Assembly: GCF_025685565.1 (NCBI RefSeq)
Contig: NZ_JAGSYE010000002.1
Span: forward strand, 434,001-498,000
Direction of reading: 5' to 3'
Length of the DNA stretch: 64,000 nucleotides
Source of the DNA: Granulicella aggregans
GTDB lineage: Bacteria > Acidobacteriota > Terriglobia > Terriglobales > Acidobacteriaceae
A model generated the notes under the pieces. It was not told where the DNA came from and ran no database searches. It saw nothing but the letters and a program-made list of their open reading frames with translations. How positions within the stretch are numbered: the stretch's first letter is position 1; the number at the start of each line of letters is the position of its first letter. The translations under genes were made by a program, and so were the position numbers. Positions 8,532 to 17,727 of the stretch are shown here, one piece after another.

Positions 8532-8759
8532 ATGTCCACCGCACCCAAAGCTCTCTTCTGCCCCACCTGCCGCAAGGTCGTCCTTGCTACCGACGAAGAC
8601 TTCCCCTTCTGCTCCGACCGCTGCCGCATCCTCGACCTTGGCAAGTGGGCCTCAGGCGACTACAAGATCAGCTCGCCCATCCAGGACCCCGACCTGCTCG
8701 AAGAGCTTGCCCGGTCAAACGCGAACCGTCATCCGCACAGCTCCGAAGACAGCGAATAG
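8532..8759 (+). CDS. yacG: YacG, small zinc-ribbon DNA gyrase inhibitor
   Basis: The 75-residue protein has the family pattern: CPTCRKVV (C10, C13) and FPFCSDRCRILDLGKW (C27, C31), which bind one zinc. E. coli YacG binds GyrB and blocks DNA binding by gyrase. The acidic tail (EDSE) is usual. The TAG stop at 8757-8759 shares one base with the GTG start of pgpA, so the two are translationally coupled. A TACAAT -10-like box lies 9 bases before the ATG. Confidence 0.88.
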   Translation: MSTAPKALFCPTCRKVVLATDEDFPFCSDRCRILDLGKWASGDYKISSPIQDPDLLEELARSNANRHPHSSEDSE

Positions 8760-9271
8760 TGGCGAACTCGAAGATTCAAATTAGCGAGCCTTCAAAGACC
8801 AAGACGCTCTGGGCCTGGGCCATCGGAACCTTCTTCGGAGCTGGACTGCTGAAGCCCGGTCCGGGAACCTACGGTTCCATCGCTGCGATGCTCCTCTGGT
8901 TCGGAGCGGCCAACGTCTTCCATCCCACCCCGTTCGCGCTCGCAGTCGGCACCACTGTCGCGGCTCTCATCGCGACGCTCATTGGTATTCCCGCAGCGAC
9001 CATCGTCGCCCGTGAGTCTGGCCGCGAAGACCCCGGTCATGTCGTCATCGACGAGGTCGCCGGGCAGCTCATCGCACTGCTCTTTCTTCCCGCAGATTGG
9101 CCACACGCTATCCTTGGCCTGCTGCTCTTTCGCTTCTTCGACATCCTCAAGCCGCCGCCCGTTCGGCAGCTTGAACGCCTTCCCGCCGGCACCGGCATCA
9201 TGATGGACGACGTCGCCGCAGGCGTGCTGGCGCTGATCGTCTCACAGATCTTGACCCACCTGATCCGCTGA
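8759..9271 (+). CDS. pgpA: PgpA, phosphatidylglycerophosphatase A
   Basis: PgpA dephosphorylates phosphatidylglycerol phosphate in the inner membrane. The 170-residue product contains the conserved GTFFGAGLLKPGPGTYGS, GHVVIDEVAGQLIALLFLP and FRFFDILKPPPVRQLERLPAG..MMDDVAAG elements with the acidic metal ligands of the family, plus four hydrophobic helices. The GTG start overlaps the yacG stop. Longer upstream reading in this frame runs through yacG and is not used. The pairing of yacG with pgpA is not an established functional link; the overlap shows only co-expression. Confidence 0.92.
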   Translation: MANSKIQISEPSKTKTLWAWAIGTFFGAGLLKPGPGTYGSIAAMLLWFGAANVFHPTPFALAVGTTVAALIATLIGIPAATIVARESGREDPGHVVIDEVAGQLIALLFLPADWPHAILGLLLFRFFDILKPPPVRQLERLPAGTGIMMDDVAAGVLALIVSQILTHLIR

Positions 9272-9312
9272 CTTCCCTTCTCCCTTCTCGCTTCTCCCTC
9301 TACACTGTCTCT

Positions 9313-10392
9313 GTGACCTCGCTCCTCGACTTCCTAAAACCCGAATCGCCCGATGCGCCCCATCTGCACCATCTCGTGCCACCTGCGGCCATGCCGGGCG
9401 GTGAGATCGAAGTCCACGGCTCCCACCTGGGGCCTCTCCATGCCGACCTTCCCAGCGCCACCATCGGCGACACTCCCGCTCCCGTCGCTCTCTCGCGGCC
9501 GACTCGCGCGACAATCCGAATCCCCGAAGGCAGCATCTCCGGCGACCTCGTCCTCCACCGCAACGGAGCTTCGAGCAACGCGCTCTACGCGCGCGTTGCA
9601 GTTCCGATGGCCGAGAATCTCCACCCCGTCGCCAACCCCGCTGTCGACGCCGATGGCCGCCTCTTTGCCACCTTCTCCGGCTCGCGGAACCAGCAGGTTC
9701 CCGTCTCCATCTTCTCCATCGACCGCGATTTCCAGATCCGACCCTTCGTCCGCGACCTGCTTAATCCCAGCGGCCTTGCCTTCGGCCCCGACGGCCTGCT
9801 CTACGCCAGTTCCCGCGCCGAAGGCACTATCTATCGCATCTCCCCAGAAGGAAAGGCGACCCTTTACGCCGAAGGCCTCGGCGTAGCCACAGGCATCGCC
9901 TTCGACGCCGAAGGCAACCTCTACGTAGGCGACCGCTCGGGAACGATCTTCAAGATCGCCGCCAAATCCGACCCTCTAGAGCCCGAAGACGCCCCGCGCA
10001 GCATCTTCGTCTTCGCCACGCTCGAACCGAGCATGGCCGCCTATCATCTCGCCTTCAATGGAACTGGAACCCTCTTCGTCACCGGTCCCACGACCAGTTC
10101 TAACCAATTAATCCACGCTATTGCCCCTGATGGGACGACATCTATGTTCTACCAGGGTCTTGGCCGCGCCCAGGGTATGGCCTTCGATGTCGATGACAAT
10201 CTTTACGTCGCCGCGTCCCTGCATGGCCAGCGCGGCATCGTCCGCATCACGCCGCGCAAAGAGGCTTCGCTCGCCGTCTCCGGCTCGAATCTCGTCGGAC
10301 TAGCCTTTCTGGAAGACGGCTGCGCTGCGCTCGCTACCCGCGATGCTCTCTACCACGTAGCCCTTGACATCGAAGGCCGCAGGCTGGCGTAG
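9313..10392 (+). CDS. IPT/TIG domain plus SMP-30/NHL-like beta-propeller protein
   Basis: Residues about 20-95 (VPPAAMPGGEIEVHGSHLGP ... ISGDLVLHRNGASSN) match an IPT/TIG immunoglobulin-like fold. Residues about 105-355 form propeller repeats such as NPSGLAFGPDGLLYASSRAEGTI, VATGIAFDAEGNLYVGDRSGT and RAQGMAFDVDDNLYVAASLHGQ, typical of SMP-30/gluconolactonase and NHL proteins. No signal peptide is visible, so it is probably cytoplasmic. The start is GTG (MTSLLDFLKPES); a TACACT box ends just 6 bases upstream, so the transcript may have no leader. Ligand unknown. Confidence 0.75.
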   Translation: MTSLLDFLKPESPDAPHLHHLVPPAAMPGGEIEVHGSHLGPLHADLPSATIGDTPAPVALSRPTRATIRIPEGSISGDLVLHRNGASSNALYARVAVPMAENLHPVANPAVDADGRLFATFSGSRNQQVPVSIFSIDRDFQIRPFVRDLLNPSGLAFGPDGLLYASSRAEGTIYRISPEGKATLYAEGLGVATGIAFDAEGNLYVGDRSGTIFKIAAKSDPLEPEDAPRSIFVFATLEPSMAAYHLAFNGTGTLFVTGPTTSSNQLIHAIAPDGTTSMFYQGLGRAQGMAFDVDDNLYVAASLHGQRGIVRITPRKEASLAVSGSNLVGLAFLEDGCAALATRDALYHVALDIEGRRLA

Positions 10393-10393
10393 C

Positions 10394-11359
10394 TCAGCGC
10401 ACCTTCAACGCCGTCCCGAAGTTTGGCGTTCCGTCCGCGCTCCAGGTAAACCGTTGTGCACGCGTCGTCCGATGAGCCGCAGTCGGCGCATCGGTGCTCT
10501 TGGCCGCGTACAGCAGCCATTCCGATCCGTCCGCCGCGTGCGCGAACGTTCCTCTGCCCGGCCCGTAGACTCCATTTACCGGTGCGGCTGAGAACAGAGG
10601 TCGCGGGGTCTTCTTCCAGTTCTTACGGTTCAGCGGATCGCCACCCTGGAACGTCAGCAGCCCGAGGCAATAAAACGGCGAAGCCGTATCCGACCCGGAG
10701 AACACCACGAACGTTTTGTCGCCGTGATAGAGCGCGCTCGGCCCTTCGTCCACCGGGTAGTTCTTCGTGCTGCCCGCACCCTTCTCCCAAGGAAACTCCG
10801 GCTCCGCGATGAGCACCTTCTCTCCGACCGGCTTGATGGGCTCTGCCAGCCGAACCATAGAGATGTCGTTCTCTTCGAGATCGACGTTTACGAACATCAG
10901 GTAGTCGATTCCTCTCACAGTCAGGATCGAAGGGTCGATCGCTGGCCGCCCCAGATCGAGAGCGCCGCGAAAGGTATAGCTTCCCCACTCATCTTTCGTG
11001 TCTGACTCCAGCACGTAGATGGCGTGCTCCTTACCTGCGGCCCGAGCGGTGAAGTAGATCCACCATCTGTCGCCCCTTTGCCAGATGGTAGGCGACCAAA
11101 GCTCCGTGAGATCGTCTGTTGGAGTAAACAGGACTTTGGACTCGCTCGCTGCGGTCTCGATTGTCGGCCCGCGCCAGAGCGTGATGTTGTGGCCAGTGGT
11201 TGCGAGCAGCAAATACTTTCCGTTCACTGTATTCAACGTGATAAATGGGTCGGCGTTAGGGAGAATAGGAATCGCCGCAGGTTCCCGCCCCGCCATCACG
11301 GCAGGCAATGCGCACGTAACCAGAAAAACCCAGACAATTCCCTTTACAATCCTGCACAT
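10394..11359 (-). CDS. Secreted glycoside hydrolase family 43-like enzyme
   Basis: The 321-residue protein has a signal peptide (ending about residue 23) and a five-bladed GH43-like propeller. The three carboxylates expected for GH43 can be placed: D37 in PNADPFI (base), D142 in PAIDPSIL (pKa modulator) and E205 in [10 protein letters not shown] (acid). The motif [12 protein letters not shown] near the C-terminus is common in arabinofuranosidases of the family. It probably trims arabinose or xylose side chains of plant polysaccharides; exact specificity is not readable. It converges with the preceding propeller gene, with only one base between their ends. Confidence 0.85.
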   Translation of the reverse strand: MCRIVKGIVWVFLVTCALPAVMAGREPAAIPILPNADPFITLNTVNGKYLLLATTGHNITLWRGPTIETAASESKVLFTPTDDLTELWSPTIWQRGDRWWIYFTARAAGKEHAIYVLESDTKDEWGSYTFRGALDLGRPAIDPSILTVRGIDYLMFVNVDLEENDISMVRLAEPIKPVGEKVLIAEPEFPWEKGAGSTKNYPVDEGPSALYHGDKTFVVFSGSDTASPFYCLGLLTFQGGDPLNRKNWKKTPRPLFSAAPVNGVYGPGRGTFAHAADGSEWLLYAAKSTDAPTAAHRTTRAQRFTWSADGTPNFGTALKVR

Positions 11360-11499
11360 ACAAGCACTTCCTCGGCGAGTCTTCGGGCTTTAGCTTGAAC
11401 AAAATTGACGGGAACCATGATTCCTCGCCCGCATTTCACTTCGCGTCTTCGCTCTTTTTATGTACACTAAGGATTCGAGTTCTTTACAGGAAAGTTGCT

Positions 11500-11859
11500 A
11501 TGTCCATACATCCCATCATGCAGAAGCTGGCCGCCAAGTTCGAGCGGACCGATCTCCCCCCATTCGCTCCTGGCGACACCGTCCGCGTTCAGGTCAAGAT
11601 CAAGGAAGGCGAGAAAGAACGCCTCCAGGCATTCGAGGGCATGGTCATCGCCTCGCGCAAGGGCCCGCACGGCACCTTCACCGTCCGCAAGATGAGCTTC
11701 GGCCAGGGCGTCGAGCGTATCTTCCCCTACAACTCCAAGGTCGTCGACACCGTGACCAAGGTTCGCTCCTACGAAGTCCGCCGCTCGAAGCTGTTCTACC
11801 TGCGCGGCCTCCGTGGCAAGGCTGCCCGTCTCAAGGAAGTCGCCCGCGCCACCAAGTAG
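11500..11859 (+). CDS. rplS: Ribosomal protein L19
   Basis: The 119-residue product ([20 protein letters not shown] ... [19 protein letters not shown]) is a full-length bL19, which lies at the 30S-50S interface. The ATG at 11500 follows AGGAAAG at about 8 bases. Reading further upstream in frame would add about 35 residues without similarity to the family. A strong terminator follows. In many bacteria rplS is linked to trmD and rimM, which are not here; instead rnhB follows, as often seen. Confidence 0.97.
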   Translation: MSIHPIMQKLAAKFERTDLPPFAPGDTVRVQVKIKEGEKERLQAFEGMVIASRKGPHGTFTVRKMSFGQGVERIFPYNSKVVDTVTKVRSYEVRRSKLFYLRGLRGKAARLKEVARATK

Positions 11860-11876
11860 TCTCTTTCGCATCTTCG

Positions 11877-11910
11877 TAGAGGCCCCGGTCCACAGATCGG
11901 GGCCTCTTCT
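11877..11910 (+). terminator. Rho-independent terminator of rplS
   Basis: The arms GAGGCCCCG (11879-11887) and CGGGGCCTC (11898-11906) are perfect complements around a 10-base loop, followed by TTCT. It stands 19 bases after the rplS stop and before the rnhB promoter. Confidence 0.8.
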
Positions 11911-11943
11911 GCGTGTGCAAAATCCAAGGTTGTAGACTGCAAA

Positions 11944-12735
11944 GTGACCATGCCTGCTGCCCCATCGCAAAAGAAGAGCGTCAAAGCCGCAGCCGCCAAG
12001 CAACGCATGTTGAAGCAGCTCATCTGCAGCGACGCCCCGGAGCAGGCACTTCGTTATGCCGGATTCGAACGCATCGCAGGCGTGGATGAAGTAGGCCGCG
12101 GAGCCCTCTTCGGCCCGGTCGTCGCCGCTGCCGTCATCCTCCCGGAGCGCATCGCCCATCTCGCAGAGGCTGGGCTGAAAGACTCCAAACAGATGCTCCG
12201 CGAAGACCGCGAGGCGATGGACGCAAAGATCCGCAGCATGGCGCTCGCCGTCAGCGTCGCCGAGGTCTCCGCTGAGATCATCGACTCCATCAACATCTAC
12301 CAGGCGACGCGCCTCGCCATGCGCCTCGCCGTCGAAGGCTTGGCCGTCGACCCCGACCATCTCCTCATCGACGCCATGCGCATCGACCACGTCTGCGCCC
12401 AGACCAAGCTGATCTATGGCGACTCCCTCAGTCTCTCAATCGCCGCAGCTTCAGTCATTGCCAAAGTCCATCGCGACGCGCTTATGCGCCAGCTCGATGA
12501 GCTTCACCCGCAGTACGGCCTTGCCTCTCACAAGGGCTACGCCACGCCCGAACACCGCCGCGCTCTGAAGGAGCACGGCCCCTGCCCGCTCCATCGCCAG
12601 ACCTTCGCTCCGGTCGCACTGAGTAGCGGCCGAATGGCGGGAGAAGTCACACAAACGCTCTTCGACGAAGACCCGAACTTCGAAGACGCCATCATCGACG
12701 CAACCGACCTAGAGGAGTGTGTAGATTGGGCTTGA
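11944..12735 (+). CDS. rnhB: Ribonuclease HII
   Basis: RNase HII cleaves RNA in RNA-DNA hybrids and starts ribonucleotide excision. The 263-residue protein has AGVDEVGRGALFGPV (D48, E49), the third acidic residue in LLIDAMRID, and SLSIAAASVIAKVHRD, covering the DEDD site, then the SHKGYATPEHRRAL element. A lysine/alanine-rich N-terminus and an acidic C-terminal tail (DEDPNFEDAIID) extend it a little beyond the usual 200 residues. The start is GTG, five bases after a TAGACT -10-like box, so the message may be leaderless. The 3' end overlaps the start of the next gene. Confidence 0.94.
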   Translation: MTMPAAPSQKKSVKAAAAKQRMLKQLICSDAPEQALRYAGFERIAGVDEVGRGALFGPVVAAAVILPERIAHLAEAGLKDSKQMLREDREAMDAKIRSMALAVSVAEVSAEIIDSINIYQATRLAMRLAVEGLAVDPDHLLIDAMRIDHVCAQTKLIYGDSLSLSIAAASVIAKVHRDALMRQLDELHPQYGLASHKGYATPEHRRALKEHGPCPLHRQTFAPVALSSGRMAGEVTQTLFDEDPNFEDAIIDATDLEECVDWA

Positions 12736-13451
12736 AGCTCATGCTCGTAGTGGCTCACCCGGACGACGAATGCTATGCATTTGGCGGCGCGCTCTCGTTG
12801 GCCGCCGATCGCGGCATCGAAACGTACGTCGTCTGCCTGACAGATGGTCAAGCAGCTACAAATCGCGGAGACGCCGCCTCAGCCCAGGAGCTTGGTGCCA
12901 TGCGCCGCGCCGAGTTCGCCGCCTCCTGCAAGGTCCTCGGCGTCACCCACAACGAGCTCCTCGACTACCAGGATGGCCGCCTCGAGTTCGCCAACTTCCC
13001 CCAGGCCGCAGGCCGTATCGTCGAGCGCATCCGCCGCTTCAAACCAGATGTCGTTCTCACCTTCGGCAGCGATGGCGGCCCCAACATCCACGCCGACCAC
13101 ATGATGGTCTCCATGTTTACCACCGCCGCCTTCCACTGGGCCGGCCGGCCCAATCGTTATCCAGACCTTGCCCAGCCCTTCCAGCCACGACGTCTCTTCA
13201 CCGTCACCTCCAGCTTCGAAATTCCCGACCGCCAGCCGCCCATGCCTTCGCCCTGGACGGTCTCGCTCGACATCACCACCGCGCAGGAGCGCAAGGCCGA
13301 GGCCTTCCGCCAGCACCTCTCGCAAGCGCCTTTGATGGAGAGCACCAAAGAGCTCTTCGAAAAGTTCGGCCAGCAGGAGTTCTACACCCTCCTCGCTTCG
13401 GAGTCCTCTCAGCCCGCCCGCCACATGACGGACCTCTTCGAAGGACTTTGA
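12726..13451 (+). CDS. PIG-L (LmbE/BshB-like) deacetylase
   Basis: The protein has the zinc motif AHPDDE near its N-terminus (VVAHPDDECYAFGGAL) and HADH in NIHADHMMV, both typical of PIG-L N-acetylglucosaminyl deacetylases such as MshB and BshB. Bacillithiol or sugar deacetylation is possible, but no bshA or bshC is nearby. I place the start at TTG 12726 because AGGAG (12713-12717) lies 8 bases upstream; the GTG at 12717 overlaps this site and ATG 12741 is too close to the motif. Either way the start lies inside the end of rnhB, so the two are coupled. Confidence 0.82.
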   Translation: MGLKLMLVVAHPDDECYAFGGALSLAADRGIETYVVCLTDGQAATNRGDAASAQELGAMRRAEFAASCKVLGVTHNELLDYQDGRLEFANFPQAAGRIVERIRRFKPDVVLTFGSDGGPNIHADHMMVSMFTTAAFHWAGRPNRYPDLAQPFQPRRLFTVTSSFEIPDRQPPMPSPWTVSLDITTAQERKAEAFRQHLSQAPLMESTKELFEKFGQQEFYTLLASESSQPARHMTDLFEGL

Positions 13452-13464
13452 GGGATTAGCTTTC

Positions 13465-15705
13465 TTATCGCAGCTGAAACTCCGGCGATCCCAAGACCAG
13501 CGCCGTCAGCAGATTCAACGTGTCGACAGGGCTCGTTCCTGCTGGTTGATCGTTCAGCTGCTTGTAGATCAACTGGTTCGTCTTCGCAGACGCCTGGCCG
13601 CCGATGATCGTGTCTTCGAGGACACGAAGCGCAACCCCCTGGCCACCCGCACTCGCGACGCCCGGTGGTGACGGATCTTTCCCCTCTTCCGCGAGCAGCG
13701 TTGAGGTCAGCTTCGGGCGCGCCGTGGACTTCCCTTCCGTCGAGGACTGCACTGCCGATACCGGTCCAGCCTCCGACATCAGCCCCATAGCCAGCACCCG
13801 CGACGAATCGAACTTCTGGTTGTAGAACTTGTTCGTGGTGAGCTGAGAGGCGAAGTTCAGCCGGTCAACCAGAGCTCCCGTGTTCATCCACTTGTCTGCG
13901 GTAATGTAGTATCCCGTCGGCGGAAGCGCGTTGTAGAGCGGCATGCCCATCGCGCGGACCGTGTTCACCAGCGCACCGGGATTAGCCGGATCGGTCGCCG
14001 TCGAGCGGAAGGCGGAGGCAACAAACTCCACTGGCGTCTTTACCTTGTTGCGGAAGTACTTCTTCGAGTTGAACTCCGGCGAGGCAACCAGCGTCCGAAG
14101 GACGGCCTTGATATCTCCATCGGTAGAGAGGTACGTCTTCGCCATCTGGTCGACCAGCGCCGGCGGCGGATCGTCAGCAACAAAACGCTGTGCCAGCTTC
14201 CAACTGATAAAGTGAGCCGTCTGCGGACTTGCTGCCAGGATCGCGAGTGCCTCCAGCCCCTGCTTCATGCCCGGATCGACGTTCATTCCCTGCACGCTTG
14301 GAATCGCTGCCACATTCGCCGATCCCGCAGGACTCACCGTCTTTCCTCCACGAACTATCGGGGCGGCACTGATCTTCGTGGCCACGCCGTTCTCGGCTAT
14401 GCGATAACCAAACCAGTCCTTCGCCCCCGGCTCATGCCGCTTCGGATCGAAGAGGAACTGGCCCGCCTGTCCCGGATGGTCGACCGTCCATCCCGTCAGA
14501 ATCGCGGCCAAGGAAGTGACATCGGCCTGTGAGTAGCCGCCATTCACGCCGACCGTGTGCAGCTCCATCACCTCCCGGCCGTAGTTCTCGTTCAGGCCCT
14601 TGTTGCCCTTCTTCGAGTTGGGATTCGCAGGGTTCACCCCGTTTGCGATCGAGTTCGGACCTATCGAAAGCTGGTTGTCCAGGTAAACCATCATCGCCGG
14701 ACTCGTCGCAGTCGCCGCCAGCAGGTCGCCAAACTTGCCCAGAGCATGTTTGCGGATCACGTCGCGCTCATAGGTCGTCGTGTACCACTGATCGGAGTCT
14801 TTGTTGATGTAGATGTTGAAGTGGTTGAACCAGAAGTCGGTCATCACCTCGAGCAACTGCCGCTCGGTAAGAATGTCGCGCACCATCCGTGCCTGGGCCA
14901 GCTCGTTCCCGATGTTCCCGGCAGCGTTCACGTTCGAGCTCATGCCTTGAAAGATCTCGCGCTCACGCGGGGTGAGGTCGTTTAGCAGCAGGTTTCGCTG
15001 ATCTCCCGCAAGATAGCTGGTGAACGCGATCCTTTCCGGGACAGACATCTTGATCAGCTCGGCCATCCGCTGGTTCTTCGGCAGCGCGAACAGCTCCCCG
15101 GCGATCCTCGCCGCCGTCGCCTGGTCTGCAGCCTTCTGCGCCGCCTTCTCCGCGTCGCTCGGTTCCGGAGGAAAGTTCCCCTTCGCATCCGCGGTCTTCG
15201 ACACCTTCTGCTGATTGAACTTGTAGATCTGTACTTCGTACATCGACGCCAGCAAAGGGTCCGTCGGATACGGCATTCTGCCATCCGCAACCGCTCCGAT
15301 CGCGCCCCGGTCAGGGAATAGCAGCAGGGCCTGCTCCGGCTTCATGTTCAAGGTCGGAAAGTCACCAAGCCGTTTGTCCGTGGCAGCATCCGGGATCGAC
15401 TCCGGCTTGAGCTGCTGCTCAAACCACTTGTCGCCTCCCATGGCCAGGACACGCTCCAACTCGCCCGGTCGCGGCCCGAAGGTGAATCGATCCAGCAATT
15501 GCAGCACGCGATCATGCTCGTTCAGCGGCACCAGTGCAGAGCCCTTTGGTGTCGAAGGCACCTTCGACTTCCCTGCAAACATCCTGATCCCGGAAGCCGC
15601 CGGCAGTGAGCTGTCCTGACCGGATGCGGCCGAACCGCTCTGAACGCTCAGCGCAAGGTTGAAGATGAGAGGCCAGACCAGCGATTTAAGGCCACATCGG
15701 CGCAT
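13465..15705 (-). CDS. DUF1800 family secreted protein
   Basis: The 746-residue protein has a signal peptide and then matches DUF1800 throughout: LLDRFTFGPRPGELERVLAMGG, VMTDFWFNHFNIYINKD, MMVYLDNQLSIGPNS, LNENYGREVMELHTVGVNGGYSQADV, LAAILTGWTVD, and YFRNKVKTPVEFVASAFR. A low-complexity Lys/Ala-rich insert lies about 170-200. DUF1800 is normally encoded beside a DUF1501 protein; no DUF1501 gene is present on either side here. The two families are thought to work together outside the cytoplasm, but the biochemical role is unknown. It follows msrPQ on the same strand. Confidence 0.85.
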   Translation of the reverse strand: MRRCGLKSLVWPLIFNLALSVQSGSAASGQDSSLPAASGIRMFAGKSKVPSTPKGSALVPLNEHDRVLQLLDRFTFGPRPGELERVLAMGGDKWFEQQLKPESIPDAATDKRLGDFPTLNMKPEQALLLFPDRGAIGAVADGRMPYPTDPLLASMYEVQIYKFNQQKVSKTADAKGNFPPEPSDAEKAAQKAADQATAARIAGELFALPKNQRMAELIKMSVPERIAFTSYLAGDQRNLLLNDLTPREREIFQGMSSNVNAAGNIGNELAQARMVRDILTERQLLEVMTDFWFNHFNIYINKDSDQWYTTTYERDVIRKHALGKFGDLLAATATSPAMMVYLDNQLSIGPNSIANGVNPANPNSKKGNKGLNENYGREVMELHTVGVNGGYSQADVTSLAAILTGWTVDHPGQAGQFLFDPKRHEPGAKDWFGYRIAENGVATKISAAPIVRGGKTVSPAGSANVAAIPSVQGMNVDPGMKQGLEALAILAASPQTAHFISWKLAQRFVADDPPPALVDQMAKTYLSTDGDIKAVLRTLVASPEFNSKKYFRNKVKTPVEFVASAFRSTATDPANPGALVNTVRAMGMPLYNALPPTGYYITADKWMNTGALVDRLNFASQLTTNKFYNQKFDSSRVLAMGLMSEAGPVSAVQSSTEGKSTARPKLTSTLLAEEGKDPSPPGVASAGGQGVALRVLEDTIIGGQASAKTNQLIYKQLNDQPAGTSPVDTLNLLTALVLGSPEFQLR

Positions 15706-15733
15706 GAAGTCTCCTCTCTCATAGGAACCTGTT

Positions 15734-16429
15734 TCAGGCCGCCAAGTTGCGTCTTGCCCTGATCTTCTTCATCGCCCAATAGGACAATCTCGCCAGCAAG
15801 AGCACATCCAACACGATCGTCACTCTCAGCGGAGACATCACCCCTGGCTTCACCATCCACCAGAAGTGCGTCACTCCCAGCCATGCTGCCAGGTAGATCG
15901 ACCAGTGCAGCCGCTGCCAGTTCTTGCCTCCCATAGCCCGCATGATCGCGGAGGGCGAGGTGGCAGCCAGCAGCAGCAGGATCACCCACGCCGCAAACCC
16001 CACCTGGATGAATCGCCGCTTCTGGATGTCGTCCCACATCCTCGGCCAGACCAGCTTGAACTGCGTCCACACCTCGGAGAGATGCCCCGACTGCACCCCA
16101 GCAAGCGCCGTGGGAATGTCATATCCAGAGAAGAGCAGGATGTACGTTAGCAGGTGCAGCGTCGCGTAGAAGAACGCATAGAGCCCTACCATCCGCCGGA
16201 ACCGGATCAGAAATCCCAACGAAGTATGCAGCCGTCGCACCGGCGTGATCGCCAGGCAGGCAAGCAGCGTCCACAACGCCCAGTCGCCAGTGAAGTGGGT
16301 AATAAAGTTCACCGGATCGGGAAGCAGCCCCAGCGATCCGTTCTGGTAGAGGTGCAGCAGCCAAACGAACGGCGCCAGGCACGCGAGATGAACGACGACT
16401 TTCAGCAGAAAGATGACGCGCTTCGGCAT
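15734..16429 (-). CDS. msrQ: MsrQ, heme-binding membrane subunit of the periplasmic methionine sulfoxide reductase
   Basis: The 231-residue protein has six hydrophobic helices and the ferric-reductase-like pattern of MsrQ (YedZ): TGDWALWTLLACLAITPVRR, RRMVGLYAFFYATLHLLTY and WQRLHWSIYLAAWLGVTHFWW, with histidines that hold heme. It passes quinone electrons to MsrP. It lies downstream of msrP in the same direction with a 215-base gap, longer than usual for this operon; the gap shows no gene. Confidence 0.92.
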   Translation of the reverse strand: MPKRVIFLLKVVVHLACLAPFVWLLHLYQNGSLGLLPDPVNFITHFTGDWALWTLLACLAITPVRRLHTSLGFLIRFRRMVGLYAFFYATLHLLTYILLFSGYDIPTALAGVQSGHLSEVWTQFKLVWPRMWDDIQKRRFIQVGFAAWVILLLLAATSPSAIMRAMGGKNWQRLHWSIYLAAWLGVTHFWWMVKPGVMSPLRVTIVLDVLLLARLSYWAMKKIRARRNLAA

Positions 16430-16644
16430 GTCTCAGAGTATCCAGCCAGGAGCCTGCTCCGGCAACCTGATTTCAGAGATGACTACTTTGAAAAAGAGGA
16501 GGGATCCTCCCCGACCGCCCGCTTGCATCGCAGGGCCGCCGGAGAGGACTTTCGAGGAGAGAATTTGTGGCAGAGTTTTTGCAGATAGGAGTTGCAGCTA
16601 CTTACTGGAAGAACGGCATAGTGCATCATTCAGATTGCCTTTGG

Positions 16645-17625
16645 CTAGTAAAATTTTTTCAGGTTCATGCCGTTATAGATACCTGCGACCTGATCCGCAT
16701 ATCCATTGAACGGAAGCGTCGGAATCGTCTTCGGAAAAGGGCTCGAATCGATCCTCCGCTCGTGAGCCTGCGACCATCGCGGATGATCGACCGTCGGATT
16801 CACATTCGCGTAAAACCCGTACTCGTCTGGAGCCATATCGTTCCAAAGCGTGTGCGGCTGCTTGTCGGTGAAGTGAAATTTAACAATCGCCTTCCCATTC
16901 TTGAATCCATACTTCCATGGAGTCACAATCCGAATCGGGGCTCCATTCTGGTTCGGGAGCACGTTTCCATAGCAGCCAAACGTCAGCAGAGCCAGCGGGT
17001 TCATCGCCTCGTCCAGCCGCAGCCCTTCGGAGTACGGAAAGCTGAAGCCGAATGGCAGGTCCGGCATCTGCTTCTTGTTCAGGTCGGTGATGAACTGCAC
17101 ATACTTCGCGCTCGGCAGCGGGTTGCAGAACTTGATGAACTCGCTCAGGGAGTATCCGTCCCACGGGATGACCATCGACCACGCCTCGACGCAGCGGTGG
17201 CGATAGACGCGGCTCTCGAGAGGCCGGTACTTCATGATGCTGTCCACATCGAGCGTTAGCGGCTTGGCCACCATGCCGTCCACCTGCACCGTCCATGGCC
17301 GCGTCTGCAGCGTGTGCGCGTTACGCGCGGGCGCCGACTTGTCCGTTCCGAACTCGTAGTAGTTGTTGTAAGCCGTGGCCTTCGCCTCGGGAGTCTGTGT
17401 CTCGGTGACGTTGTACTGACTCGAAACCGTCTGCAGCTTCTGCGTATCGGCGAAGACCTTCGTCGCCGGATTCAACATCCCGGCGAACCCCGTCGCCGCG
17501 AACGCACCTGCCCCAAGCGCTGCCGCCGAGGCCAGAAACTGCCGCCGGTCCTGCGAGTGTTTCTTAAACGCGCCCTCCGGCGTAATCTCGGACGAACGAA
17601 TATCGGGCTCTTTGCGAAATAACAT
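16645..17625 (-). CDS. msrP: MsrP, molybdopterin catalytic subunit of the periplasmic methionine sulfoxide reductase
   Basis: MsrP (YedY) reduces oxidised methionines in envelope proteins. A Tat signal (SQDRRQFLASAAALGAGAFA, R27-R28) directs the folded enzyme to the periplasm. The molybdenum-ligand cysteine is C145 in YRHRCVEAWSMVIPWDGYSL, and NQNGAPIRIVTPWKYGFK belongs to the cofactor domain. The length, 326 residues, is normal. A GAAGGA ribosome-binding site precedes the ATG. With msrQ it forms a complete repair system. Confidence 0.95.
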   Translation of the reverse strand: MLFRKEPDIRSSEITPEGAFKKHSQDRRQFLASAAALGAGAFAATGFAGMLNPATKVFADTQKLQTVSSQYNVTETQTPEAKATAYNNYYEFGTDKSAPARNAHTLQTRPWTVQVDGMVAKPLTLDVDSIMKYRPLESRVYRHRCVEAWSMVIPWDGYSLSEFIKFCNPLPSAKYVQFITDLNKKQMPDLPFGFSFPYSEGLRLDEAMNPLALLTFGCYGNVLPNQNGAPIRIVTPWKYGFKNGKAIVKFHFTDKQPHTLWNDMAPDEYGFYANVNPTVDHPRWSQAHERRIDSSPFPKTIPTLPFNGYADQVAGIYNGMNLKKFY

Positions 17626-17727
17626 GGTGATCCTTCCCTGCCCTGCAACAGTTAGATTGCGGACGCAATAGAAGGTTACGCCCCTGTGAAGAGATACGGC
17701 CAGCGGTCGCTCGCGGATGCCCGCCGC

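Noticed and set aside
11467-12390. 307-codon minus-strand frame over rplS and rnhB
   Set aside because: Antisense to two conserved genes; no recognisable motif.
16567-17259. 230-codon plus-strand frame opposite msrP
   Set aside because: Antisense of a clearly identified enzyme; composition is typical of GC-driven shadow frames.
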